Source: Helicobacteraceae bacterium
GTDB taxonomy: Bacteria; Campylobacterota; Campylobacteria; Campylobacterales; Sulfurimonadaceae
Assembly (NCBI GenBank): GCA_027081565.1
Contig: JALWKG010000109.1
Coordinates: 1 to 21,247 of the forward strand
Direction of reading: 5' to 3'
DNA length: 21,247 bases
Shown here: positions 1 through 7,451 of the stretch, piece after piece
Layout: each line of letters opens with the position of its first letter
Position numbering within the stretch: position 1 is the first letter of the stretch
The notes under the pieces: model-generated
What the model was told of the DNA's origin: nothing
Seen by the model: the letters and a program-made list of their open reading frames with translations, nothing else
Databases searched by the model: none
Position numbers and translations under genes: made by a program

Positions 1-545
1 GGGTCTCCACCAATACCAACTGCTGTTGTAATTCCGAAACCTTCATTACAAACTTGGTTCGCACCTTCGTAAGTCAATGTACCAGACTTAGAGATCAGTC
101 CTACATTTCCTTTTTTGAAGATCATACCTGGCATGATACCGATCTTACACTCTTCAGCAGTGATGATACCAGGACAGTTTGGCCCAATCGTCATCATACC
201 GTGCTTAGTAGCATGAGCTTTAGCCATCTGCATGTCTTTAACCGGTGCACCTTCAGTAATGATCACTGCAAGTTCGATACCCGCTTCTGCTGCTTCCATC
301 ACTGCGTCACCAACAAATGCTGGTGGAACGAAGATCATAGAGACTGTAGCGCCTGTCGTTTTAACAGCTTCTTCAACTGTATTGAAAACGGGCTGACCAA
401 GGTGTGTTTGACCACCTTTGTTAGGTGTAACACCACCAACGATCTTTGTACCATAATCTAAACACTGCTCAGCATGGAAAGAACCCTCTTTACCTGTGAA
501 ACCTTGAACGATTACTTTTGTATCTTTGTTTACTAGAATTGACAT
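1..545 (-). CDS. sucD: Succinyl-CoA synthetase (ADP-forming) alpha subunit, 3' part missing
   Basis: The alpha subunit binds CoA and carries the phospho-histidine of succinyl-CoA synthetase, which interconverts succinate + CoA + ATP with succinyl-CoA. The first 181 residues are visible and begin MSILVNKDTKVIVQGFTGKE, with the Rossmann CoA-binding region (GFTGKEGSFHAEQ, GGVTPNKGG) and the GPNCPGIITAEE segment near residue 120. The frame ends at GIGGDP at the window edge, so the phospho-His and C-terminal domain lie outside. ATG is at 545-543, three bases after the sucC stop, so the two subunits are almost certainly co-translated. In a reductive TCA cycle this enzyme makes succinyl-CoA for 2-oxoglutarate:ferredoxin oxidoreductase, whose genes may follow off the left edge (inference). 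Identity is very secure; it is incomplete only because the window ends. Confidence 0.97.
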   Translation of the reverse strand, partial: MSILVNKDTKVIVQGFTGKEGSFHAEQCLDYGTKIVGGVTPNKGGQTHLGQPVFNTVEEAVKTTGATVSMIFVPPAFVGDAVMEAAEAGIELAVIITEGAPVKDMQMAKAHATKHGMMTIGPNCPGIITAEECKIGIMPGMIFKKGNVGLISKSGTLTYEGANQVCNEGFGITTAVGIGGD

Positions 546-548
546 AAA

Positions 549-1721
549 TTAGTTTCCTTTCGCTGCCGCTACAGCTTTAGCTGCACCGTCACCTAGATCG
601 TCACCAACAATTAAGTTAGCAATGTTTGCATTTTTAAGAATCTCTGCTGCCTCAGGTGCATTTGTGCCATCAAGACGAACGATAACAGGAACGTTAACGT
701 CAGTGATCTTAGTTGCCTCGATAATACCGTTAGCAATACGATCACAACGAACAATACCACCAAAGATATTTACAAAGATAGCCTTGACTTTAGGGTTTTT
801 AAGAATAATCTCAAAACCTTTAGCAACAGTCTCAGCATTAGCAGAACCACCAACGTCCAGGAAGTTAGCAGGTGTACCACCCATATGGTTAATTGTGTCC
901 ATCGTACCCATCGCAAGACCAGCACCATTTACCATACAACCGATCTCACCATCCAACGCTACGTATGAAAGACCATACTTAGCTGCTTCAACTTCATCAG
1001 GGTCCTCTTCTGTAAGATCACGCATCTCAGCAATCTCTGGATGACGTCCAAGAGCAGAGTTATCAAAGCCCATTTTACCGTCAAGTGCCATGAATTCGCC
1101 CTTGCCCGTTTTGATCAATGGATTGATCTCGATCATCTCAGCATCATTTTCCATATAAAGCTTGAAAAGTTTGCTAGCAAGTTTGATCATGTTGCCCTGC
1201 TCTGCCTTGTCTGTAAGACCAAGACCAAATGCAAGTTCACGACCATGGAAGCCTTGGAAACCAATTGCTGGATCAACAGGAATCGTAACGATCTTCTCAG
1301 GAGTGTTTTCAGCAACATCTTCGATGTTCATTCCACCCTCAGTAGAAGCCATGATAAGTGGCATTTCAAGTTTACGATCAAGAACAACAGAAAGATAGTA
1401 CTCAGACTTGATGTCTGCGCCATCTTCGATATAAAGTTTTTGAACCAACTTACCTTCTGGACCTGTTTGGTGTGTCACTAAAGTCATACCAAGGATCTCA
1501 TCAGCAAGTGTCTCAACTTCTTCTAAAGTCTTAGCAAGTTTAACACCACCGCCAAGGCCACGTCCACCTGCATGGATCTGTGCTTTAACAACCCAAATAG
1601 GACCGCCTAATTGTTCTGCTGCAGCAACTGCATCTTTAACGCTCTCTACCATAATTCCTTTAGGTGTTGGAACGCCGTACTTTTTGAAAATCTGTTTTGC
1701 CTGATATTCGTGAATATTCAT
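549..1721 (-). CDS. sucC: Succinyl-CoA synthetase (ADP-forming) beta subunit
   Basis: The 390-residue product has the usual length and layout of SucC. An N-terminal ATP-grasp fold starts MNIHEYQAKQIFKKYGVP and carries a glycine-rich loop GGRGLGGG at residues 52-59. The C-terminal ligase-CoA domain contains the family segment NIFGGIVRCDRIANGI near residue 320. It provides the nucleotide and succinate sites and pairs with the SucD alpha subunit encoded immediately downstream (3-nt gap). A clear AAGGAGAG Shine-Dalgarno sequence lies just upstream of ATG 1721. Upstream, fumC ends 28 nt away, so the gene sits inside the TCA operon. Nothing looks damaged. Confidence 0.98.
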   Translation of the reverse strand: MNIHEYQAKQIFKKYGVPTPKGIMVESVKDAVAAAEQLGGPIWVVKAQIHAGGRGLGGGVKLAKTLEEVETLADEILGMTLVTHQTGPEGKLVQKLYIEDGADIKSEYYLSVVLDRKLEMPLIMASTEGGMNIEDVAENTPEKIVTIPVDPAIGFQGFHGRELAFGLGLTDKAEQGNMIKLASKLFKLYMENDAEMIEINPLIKTGKGEFMALDGKMGFDNSALGRHPEIAEMRDLTEEDPDEVEAAKYGLSYVALDGEIGCMVNGAGLAMGTMDTINHMGGTPANFLDVGGSANAETVAKGFEIILKNPKVKAIFVNIFGGIVRCDRIANGIIEATKITDVNVPVIVRLDGTNAPEAAEILKNANIANLIVGDDLGDGAAKAVAAAKGN

Positions 1722-1749
1722 CTACTCTCCTTGATTTAAAATGGAAACG

Positions 1750-3141
1750 CTACGCCTTAGGCGCGATCATCTCTTCTGGTTTTACATACTCGTCAAACTG
1801 CTCTTCCGTCAAAAAGCCAAGTTCTACCGCTGTCTTTTTAAGTGTTGAGTTGTTTGCGTGTGCTGTTTTAGCAATCTTCGCAGCATTTTCATAACCGATG
1901 TATGGGTTAAGTGCTGTTACCAACATCAATGAATCATGCAGGAAGTGATCGATTCTGGCATTCACCGGTTTGATACCTACAGCTGCATGATCGTTAAACG
2001 ATGTGATAGAGTCACTTAGAAGTCTTACAGACTGTAAGAAGTTATAAGCGATCACTGGTTTGAAAACATTTAGCTCAAAGTTACCTTGAGACGCTGCAAA
2101 ACCGATTGTTGCATCGTTACCCATAACCTGACAGGCGACCATTGTCACTGCCTCTGATTGTGTAGGGTTAACCTTACCTGGCATAATAGAAGAACCTGGC
2201 TCATTAGCAGGGATCTCGATCTCACCAAGACCACAACGTGGACCCGATGCCAACCAACGCACATCATTAGCGATCTTCATCATGTCTGCTGCAAGTGCTT
2301 TAAGTGCACCATGTGAGTAGACCAAAGCATCGTGAGATGTTAGTGCGTGGAACTTGTTTGGTGCTGTAATAAAGTCATGACCGGTAAGCTCAGAAAGCTT
2401 TGCCGCCACTCTTTCACCAAGTTCAGGGTGTGCATTAAGCCCTGTTCCAACAGCAGTACCACCAAGTGCAAGTTCACGAACTGCCTCTAGTGAGTCTTTT
2501 GCCATCTTTTCACACTTGTTAAGCATCTCGACCCAGCCACTGATCTCTTGACCCAGTGTTAGTGGTGTTGCATCTTGAAGGTGTGTGCGGCCGATCTTTA
2601 CGATGTCAGAAAAAGCGTCACTTTTTGCTTGTAGTGTACCTTTAAGTTTAGCGATAGCAGGAAGAAGAGACTCTTCAACTGCGATAACTGCAGCAACATG
2701 AAGTGCTGTAGGGTACGTGTCATTTGATGACTGAGACTTGTTAACATCATCATTTGGGTGAACCAGTTTCTCTTTACGAAAGTCGCCGCCAAGGATCTCA
2801 GTAGCACGGTTTGCAAGAACCTCATTGTTGTTCATGTTAGACTGTGTACCGGAACCTGTCTGCCATACTACTAGAGGATAGTTACCATCAAGTTTTCCAG
2901 CCAACATATCGTCTGCAGCCTGAGCGATAGCGTTTGCTTTGTCTGCATCCAGTTTACCCAGATCATTGTTGACAAGTGCTACTGCTTTTTTAAGATAAGA
3001 GAATGCACGAGTGATCTCATACGGCATTTTCTCTTCACCGATCTTGAAGTTTTGGATCGAGCGCTGTGTCTGTGCGGCCCAATACGCGTCTAATGGAACT
3101 TCGATCTCACCCATTGTATCATGTTCTATACGTGTTGCCAT
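1750..3141 (-). CDS. fumC: Class II fumarate hydratase
   Basis: This enzyme reversibly hydrates fumarate to L-malate. The 463 residues match the usual class II length. Visible signatures are TGSGTQSNMNNNEV (95-108), GRTHLQDATPLTLGQE (184-199) with the conserved His187, and the fumarase/aspartase loop GSSIMPGKVN (316-325) with the catalytic Ser pair 317/318. Class II enzymes are homotetramers without an Fe-S cluster, unlike the 4Fe-4S class I fumarases. The general aspartase superfamily includes argininosuccinate lyase and aspartase, but the SSIMPGKVNPTQSE form and the TCA neighbours favour fumarase. ATG 3141 is 3 nt after the mdh stop, with a GAGGAG site at the end of mdh. Confidence 0.97.
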   Translation of the reverse strand: MATRIEHDTMGEIEVPLDAYWAAQTQRSIQNFKIGEEKMPYEITRAFSYLKKAVALVNNDLGKLDADKANAIAQAADDMLAGKLDGNYPLVVWQTGSGTQSNMNNNEVLANRATEILGGDFRKEKLVHPNDDVNKSQSSNDTYPTALHVAAVIAVEESLLPAIAKLKGTLQAKSDAFSDIVKIGRTHLQDATPLTLGQEISGWVEMLNKCEKMAKDSLEAVRELALGGTAVGTGLNAHPELGERVAAKLSELTGHDFITAPNKFHALTSHDALVYSHGALKALAADMMKIANDVRWLASGPRCGLGEIEIPANEPGSSIMPGKVNPTQSEAVTMVACQVMGNDATIGFAASQGNFELNVFKPVIAYNFLQSVRLLSDSITSFNDHAAVGIKPVNARIDHFLHDSLMLVTALNPYIGYENAAKIAKTAHANNSTLKKTAVELGFLTEEQFDEYVKPEEMIAPKA

Positions 3142-3144
3142 TGA

Positions 3145-4092
3145 TTATTTCTCCTCGAAAAAATTATTGTCTTGCAGTATTTTAATACCATCTTTAATAG
3201 AGCTAACTGAAAGCGCAAACTTCTCTTTAGTTTCTGCATCCAAATCAAGTTCTATAACCTTTTCTACTCCATTTTTACCCAAAACAACAGGAACACCAAC
3301 GGCTACGTTGTCATAACCGTATTGACCTTCCAGTATAACAGAAGATGAAACAACCGTTTTGTTGTCGTTTAAGATCGCCTCTACCATATGGGTAATAGCA
3401 CGTCCAGGACCATAATAACCCGACGTTCCCAGATGTTTAACGATCTCAGCACCACCAAAACGTGTACGTTCGATGATCCCTTCCATCTCACTTTGGTCTA
3501 TAAGCTCTGTCAAAGGGACATCACCTACATGAACTTTATGTGGTAGTGGGATCATGTTTTCACCATGATCACCAATCACAAGAGAACCTGTCTGACGGTT
3601 ACTAAGACCTGTCAGTTTCTTGATCTGATAGGCCATACGAGAGCCATCCAATGCGCCAGCCAGACCGACGATGCGATTACTTGGCCACCCTGTGATCTGC
3701 TTGATGACATAAGTCATCACATCAAGAGGATTAGAGACACTGATGATGATTGCATTTGGAGAGTTCTCCATGATGTTGGTAACGACTTGCTTGATGATCT
3801 TTGCATTGATCATTAACAGGTCTGCGCGGGTCATGTCACCTTTACGGGGAACACCAGCTGTCACAATAACAATGTCACAATCTTTAATATCACTTGGTTC
3901 TTCTGCCGCAGTAATCAAAGTGTCCTGTGGTGCATAGTACGTTGCTTGTGCGATATCTATCGCCTTACCTTTAGCTACACCCTCTGCGATATCAAAAAGA
4001 ACGATCTCATCACATGTACCCAACATTGCCAGTGTGTATGCTGCTGTTGCACCAACGGCGCCAGCACCAACTATACCTACTTTTCTACCCAT
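3145..4092 (-). CDS. mdh: Malate dehydrogenase, NAD-type, LDH-like family
   Basis: It interconverts malate and oxaloacetate. The 315-residue protein has the Rossmann GAGAVG motif (9-14) and an acidic Asp34 at the end of the second beta strand, the position that binds the adenosine ribose of NAD. Arg83 and Arg89 are the substrate-specificity arginines (GVPRKGDMTR) that separate malate from lactate dehydrogenases. It also has Asn121 in SNPLDVMTYV, the Asp149/Arg152 pair, and catalytic His176 in GDHGENM. A strong GGAGGAG site precedes ATG 4092. The start is only 2 nt beyond the stop of the upstream paralogue, so both are in one operon. LDH is unlikely because the specificity loop has Arg rather than Gln. 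Confidence 0.95.
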   Translation of the reverse strand: MGRKVGIVGAGAVGATAAYTLAMLGTCDEIVLFDIAEGVAKGKAIDIAQATYYAPQDTLITAAEEPSDIKDCDIVIVTAGVPRKGDMTRADLLMINAKIIKQVVTNIMENSPNAIIISVSNPLDVMTYVIKQITGWPSNRIVGLAGALDGSRMAYQIKKLTGLSNRQTGSLVIGDHGENMIPLPHKVHVGDVPLTELIDQSEMEGIIERTRFGGAEIVKHLGTSGYYGPGRAITHMVEAILNDNKTVVSSSVILEGQYGYDNVAVGVPVVLGKNGVEKVIELDLDAETKEKFALSVSSIKDGIKILQDNNFFEEK

Positions 4093-4094
4093 GC

Positions 4095-5054
4095 TTATTT
4101 CTCCTCCAAATCATCAAAGAACCCATTGGCATACAAGGTGTCAACCATATCTTGTACTGAAGCAACAGAGTTTTTAAAACGTGTCTTTTGAAGTGTTTTA
4201 AGCGTCATCTCGATCACCTGCTCTGCACCATTTTCACTGATCATTACAGGAACACCACTGACAATGTCTGAATAGCCATAATCACCTTCTAGCATCAATG
4301 CACAGGAATGGATCTGATTGGTATCTTTTAATATAGCGTCTACAATAACTGCCGTTGATTTCGCTGGAGCATAGTATGCAGAACCATCACCAAGAAGGTT
4401 AACGATCTGTGCACCACCTTCACGGGTCTTTTTAACGATATCGCCAATCTCTTCTGAGTCTAGTAAGTCATCAATAGGAACACCTGCTACGGTTGTAAAC
4501 TTAGGAAGCGGTACCATAGTATCACCATGACCACCCATAACAGTAGCACGTATCTGCCCTGCTCCATAACCCAGTTTTTCATAGATAAAGTGTGCCATTC
4601 TCGCAGCATCCAAGATACCAGCCATACCAAGCACACGCTCTCTAGGAAAACCTGTATATTTAGCAGCAACATAAGTCATAACATCAAGAGGATTACTCAC
4701 AACTACAACAATAGCATTTGGAGCAAACTCTTTAATCTCTAGAGCATATTTTTTAACGATCTCTGCATTTTTAGTCAAAAGGTCATCTCGACTCATACCT
4801 GGCGTTCTTGGTGCGCCCGCTGTGATAACGACGACCTTACTGCCTGCCATATCTTCAGGGCCTTCTGCCGCTCTGACAACAGTGTGCTCTCTTGCCGCAT
4901 TCGCCGCTTGAGACATGTCCAGGGCTTTACCCTTAGCAACGTTGATGTTACGACCTCTCAGTACAACCTCGTGACACGAACCACGCATTGCCAAGATGAA
5001 TGCTACTGTTGAACCAAAATTACCTGTACCGATTACTGTGACTTTACTTGCCAT
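4095..5054 (-). CDS. Malate dehydrogenase paralogue with an altered, probably NADP-type, cofactor site
   Basis: This is a second LDH-like malate dehydrogenase (319 residues), moderately similar to its downstream neighbour and alignable without gaps through the first 180 residues. GTGNFG is at 9-14, and the catalytic set is intact and at identical numbers: Arg83, Arg89, Asn121, Asp149, Arg152, His176. The difference is at the NAD-ribose position. The neighbour has FDI at 33-35; here it is RGR, so the acidic residue is replaced by Gly34 flanked by two arginines. From general Rossmann-fold knowledge this favours the 2'-phosphate of NADP(H); that is inference, not proof. An AAAGGA site precedes ATG 5054. 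Upstream is a 124-nt gap with hairpins behind icd. Confidence 0.9.
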   Translation of the reverse strand: MASKVTVIGTGNFGSTVAFILAMRGSCHEVVLRGRNINVAKGKALDMSQAANAAREHTVVRAAEGPEDMAGSKVVVITAGAPRTPGMSRDDLLTKNAEIVKKYALEIKEFAPNAIVVVVSNPLDVMTYVAAKYTGFPRERVLGMAGILDAARMAHFIYEKLGYGAGQIRATVMGGHGDTMVPLPKFTTVAGVPIDDLLDSEEIGDIVKKTREGGAQIVNLLGDGSAYYAPAKSTAVIVDAILKDTNQIHSCALMLEGDYGYSDIVSGVPVMISENGAEQVIEMTLKTLQKTRFKNSVASVQDMVDTLYANGFFDDLEEK

Positions 5055-5078
5055 ATCTGTCCTTTGGGTAACTCTCGG

Positions 5079-5106
5079 TTTTTAGCTAGCTATAGTTAGC
5101 TAAAAA
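5079..5106. repeat. AT-rich near-perfect palindrome in the icd-mdh gap
   Basis: Twelve bases (5079-5090) pair with 5095-5106 around a TATA loop. The only imperfect pair is G5089/T5096, a wobble on the plus strand and a mismatch on the minus strand. It lies 25 nt before the start of the upstream mdh paralogue, just ahead of its ribosome binding site. There is no run of U after the stem in either direction, so it does not look like an ordinary terminator. It may be an operator or a leader hairpin affecting mdh translation; function unknown. Confidence 0.5.
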
Positions 5107-5149
5107 GAGAAAGTTAATGTTTTAATGTCTCATTACTGAGTAGAAGGGA

Positions 5150-5169
5150 CCAAAGGGCGAACCCTTTGG
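5150..5169 (-). terminator. UUCG-tetraloop hairpin directly after icd (attenuator, processing or stability element)
   Basis: In the minus-strand transcript an 8-bp stem CCAAAGGG / CCCUUUGG closes on a UUCG tetraloop, starting about 9 nt after the icd stop codon. UUCG loops are exceptionally stable. The stem is followed by UCCCUUCU rather than a clean U tract, so complete intrinsic termination is uncertain. Since mdh, fumC and sucCD follow with no obvious other promoter, partial readthrough or a 3'-end stabiliser for the icd message is a reasonable inference. Confidence 0.6.
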
Positions 5170-5178
5170 GAGTCAACA

Positions 5179-7353
5179 CTAGATAGCGTCGATGATTGCG
5201 TTTAGTGTCGCAGATGGACGCATTGCTTTTTCAGCTTTAGCATCGTCTGGATGGAAATAACCACCAATGTCCTGTGGTTTACCTTCTGCTGCAAGAAGCT
5301 CAGAAATAATCTGCTCTTCTTTTTCAGCAAGTTCTTTTGCAACTGGAGCAAACTTGGCAGCAAGTTCAGCATCAGCACCTTTTGAAAGTGCCTCTGCCCA
5401 GTACTGTGCTACATAGAAGTGAGACGCTTTGTTATCCGGCTCACAACATTTACGTGAAGGTGCCTTGTCGTTTGACAGGTAACCATCATTTGCAACGTCC
5501 AGTGCTGCAGTAAGTGCCGCAAGTTTTGAATCAGAGTGCTTTGCACCCAAGAAACGTAAAGACTCAGCAAGTGCTAAGAACTCACCTAGTGAATCCCAAC
5601 GAAGGTGACCTTCAGCAAGGAACTGATCAACGTGTTTAGGAGCAGACCCACCAGCACCAGTCTCATAAAGACCGCCACCAGCTAACAATGGAACAATAGA
5701 AAGCATCTTAGCAGATGTTCCCAGCTCTAGAATTGGGTACATGTCTGTCAAGTGGTCACGAAGAACGTTACCTGTAACAGCGATAGTGTTTTCACCTTTA
5801 CGAACACGTGCGTTTGTGAAGCGTGTTGCAGCAGTAACATCCATAAATTGAATATCAAGACCTGTAGTGTCTAGGTCTGCAAGGTAAGTCTTCGCTTTTT
5901 TGATCATCTCAGCATCGTGTGCACGGTTTTCATCTAACCAGAAGATAACAGGCACTTTTTCGATCTGACCACGTTCTACTGCTAGGCGTACCCAGTCTTT
6001 GATCGGGATGTCTTTTGCACGAGACATTCTCCAGATATCACCTTTTTCACAGTCAAATGCCATTAACTCTGTACCATCTTCAGCAGTAACAGTTACTTTA
6101 CCAGCTTCAGCAAGCTCAAATGTTGTTGGGTGAGAACCGTACTCTTCTGCTTTTTGTGCCATAAGACCAACGTTAGCCATTGAACCCATAGTTGTAACAT
6201 CGTACTGACCATTTTTAACACAGTCCGCTACCATTTCAGCATGGAACATTGCGTAAGTACTGTCAGGAACAACAGCAACACACTCTACTGCGTCACCGTT
6301 ACGGTTCCACTGCTTACCACCTTCACGTACTACAACTGGCATAGAAGCATCAATAATAACATCGTTAGAAGCGTTAAAGTTAGTTGTACCTTTGTCAGAG
6401 TCAACCATAGCGATCTCTGGGTTATCAGACTCAACAATAGCTTGGAATGCTGCTTTGATCTCAGCTTCTTGAGCGTGACCAGCGATCTTCTTCTCTAAGT
6501 CTGACATACCTTGATTAGGGTTTACTTTTAATTCTGCAAATGTATCTGCATATTTTTCAAATACTGGAGCGAAAAACACTGTAAACGCATGACCGAACAT
6601 AATAGGGTCAGAGATCTTCATCATCGTTGCTTTAAGGTGGATAGACCATAGAACACCGTTTTTCTTAGCATCTTCAATCGTTTGAGCAATAAAGTTTTTA
6701 AGCTTTGCAACTGACATATATGTACCATCAAGTACCTCTTTGTCCAGTGCATCGATCGTAGCAAGTTCTTTACCATTAAGTGCGATCGTTACTTTTTGAG
6801 CTTTATCCATAGTGACAGACTTCTCGTTACCGTAAAAGTCTCCGTCACCTGCCATGTGTGCTACATATGACTTAGCGTTTTCTGGGAATGCTTTAAGACG
6901 ATGTGGGTGGTTTTGAGCATATTTCTTAACTGCTTTAGCAGCACGACGATCAGAGTTACCTTCACGTAGTACAGGATTAACTGCAGAACCTAGACAAGTG
7001 CTATATTTAGCCTGTATCGTCTCTTCTTCAGCATTTGCCGGATTTTCTGGATAATCAGGGATATCGTAACCCTGCCCCTGAAGTTCAGCGATACAGTCTT
7101 TAAGTTGACCGACAGATGCAGAAATGTTTGGAAGCTTAATAATGTTTCCATCTGGTTGTAGAACAACTTCACCCAGCTTTGAAAGTTCGTCTTCTGCAAG
7201 ACCCATTACAGCAAGAACGCGACCTGCTAGTGAGATATCACTAGTTACTACTTCTACACCTGCAGCTTTAGTAAAAGCATTAACGATTGGTAATAAAGAA
7301 TACGTTGCTAAAGCCGGAGCTTCATCAATTTTCGACCAAATGATTTTTGACAT
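5179..7353 (-). CDS. icd: Isocitrate dehydrogenase, monomeric NADP-dependent type
   Basis: It interconverts isocitrate + NADP and 2-oxoglutarate + CO2 + NADPH. The size (724 residues from the chosen start) fits the monomeric IDH-II class and not the ~420-residue dimeric class. Visible family segments are YSTCLGSAVNPVLREGNSDRR (117-137, substrate site), the ARATRFTNARVRKGENTIAV-like stretch (here TAATRFTNARVRKGENT), GNVLRDHLTDMYPILELGTSAKM, and the GGGLYETGAGGSAPKH nucleotide-site region. The frame stays open to a further ATG at 7392, but ATG 7353 is preferred because a GAGGA site lies 7-8 nt upstream and the protein then begins MSKIIWSKIDEAPALATYSL, as expected for the family. It is the first gene of the TCA operon; mltG upstream ends 98 nt away. 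Confidence 0.97.
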   Translation of the reverse strand: MSKIIWSKIDEAPALATYSLLPIVNAFTKAAGVEVVTSDISLAGRVLAVMGLAEDELSKLGEVVLQPDGNIIKLPNISASVGQLKDCIAELQGQGYDIPDYPENPANAEEETIQAKYSTCLGSAVNPVLREGNSDRRAAKAVKKYAQNHPHRLKAFPENAKSYVAHMAGDGDFYGNEKSVTMDKAQKVTIALNGKELATIDALDKEVLDGTYMSVAKLKNFIAQTIEDAKKNGVLWSIHLKATMMKISDPIMFGHAFTVFFAPVFEKYADTFAELKVNPNQGMSDLEKKIAGHAQEAEIKAAFQAIVESDNPEIAMVDSDKGTTNFNASNDVIIDASMPVVVREGGKQWNRNGDAVECVAVVPDSTYAMFHAEMVADCVKNGQYDVTTMGSMANVGLMAQKAEEYGSHPTTFELAEAGKVTVTAEDGTELMAFDCEKGDIWRMSRAKDIPIKDWVRLAVERGQIEKVPVIFWLDENRAHDAEMIKKAKTYLADLDTTGLDIQFMDVTAATRFTNARVRKGENTIAVTGNVLRDHLTDMYPILELGTSAKMLSIVPLLAGGGLYETGAGGSAPKHVDQFLAEGHLRWDSLGEFLALAESLRFLGAKHSDSKLAALTAALDVANDGYLSNDKAPSRKCCEPDNKASHFYVAQYWAEALSKGADAELAAKFAPVAKELAEKEEQIISELLAAEGKPQDIGGYFHPDDAKAEKAMRPSATLNAIIDAI

Positions 7354-7382
7354 ATGAGTTTCCTCGTTTTTAAGATAGAGGC

Positions 7383-7388
7383 ATTCTA
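7383..7388 (-). promoter_or_regulatory. Candidate extended -10 for icd and the TCA operon
   Basis: On the minus strand TGT-TAGAAT gives an extended -10 (TGn plus 5 of 6 matches to TATAAT), about 30 nt before the icd ATG. No convincing -35 is present at 17 bp. That is normal in Campylobacterota, where sigma-70 promoters often lack a conserved -35. Transcription would begin near 7376. Confidence 0.4.
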
Positions 7389-7412
7389 ACACTTCAAATG
7401 TAAATCGTTAGT

Positions 7413-7443
7413 TATTCACAGTATATTCACATCAAAGTGAATA
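7413..7443. promoter_or_regulatory. Three GTGAATA half-sites upstream of icd: candidate operator
   Basis: On the plus strand TATTCACA occurs at 7413-7420 and again at 7424-7431, exactly 11 bp apart, followed by the inverse GTGAATA at 7437-7443. The second and third copies form a 7-6-7 palindrome. The cluster sits between the mltG stop and the candidate icd -10, at roughly -37 to -67 from the inferred start site, a usual place for an activator. The regulator is not identifiable from the site alone. The palindrome could instead be a hairpin ending the mltG message, but no U tract follows it. Confidence 0.4.
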
Positions 7444-7451
7444 GTTGTGTA

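Noticed and set aside
54..461. 135-codon plus-strand open frame opposite sucD
   Set aside because: It lies entirely antisense to the well-supported sucD, has Cys/His/Thr-rich composition typical of reverse-strand shadows, and no ribosome site.
5079..5106. Intrinsic terminator
   Set aside because: The stem is strong but no U tract follows on either strand, and its GC content is low.
7354..7392. Longer icd product starting at ATG 7392
   Set aside because: The extra 13 residues (MLECLYLKNEETH) are not family-like, while ATG 7353 has a good GAGGA site and a typical N-terminus.
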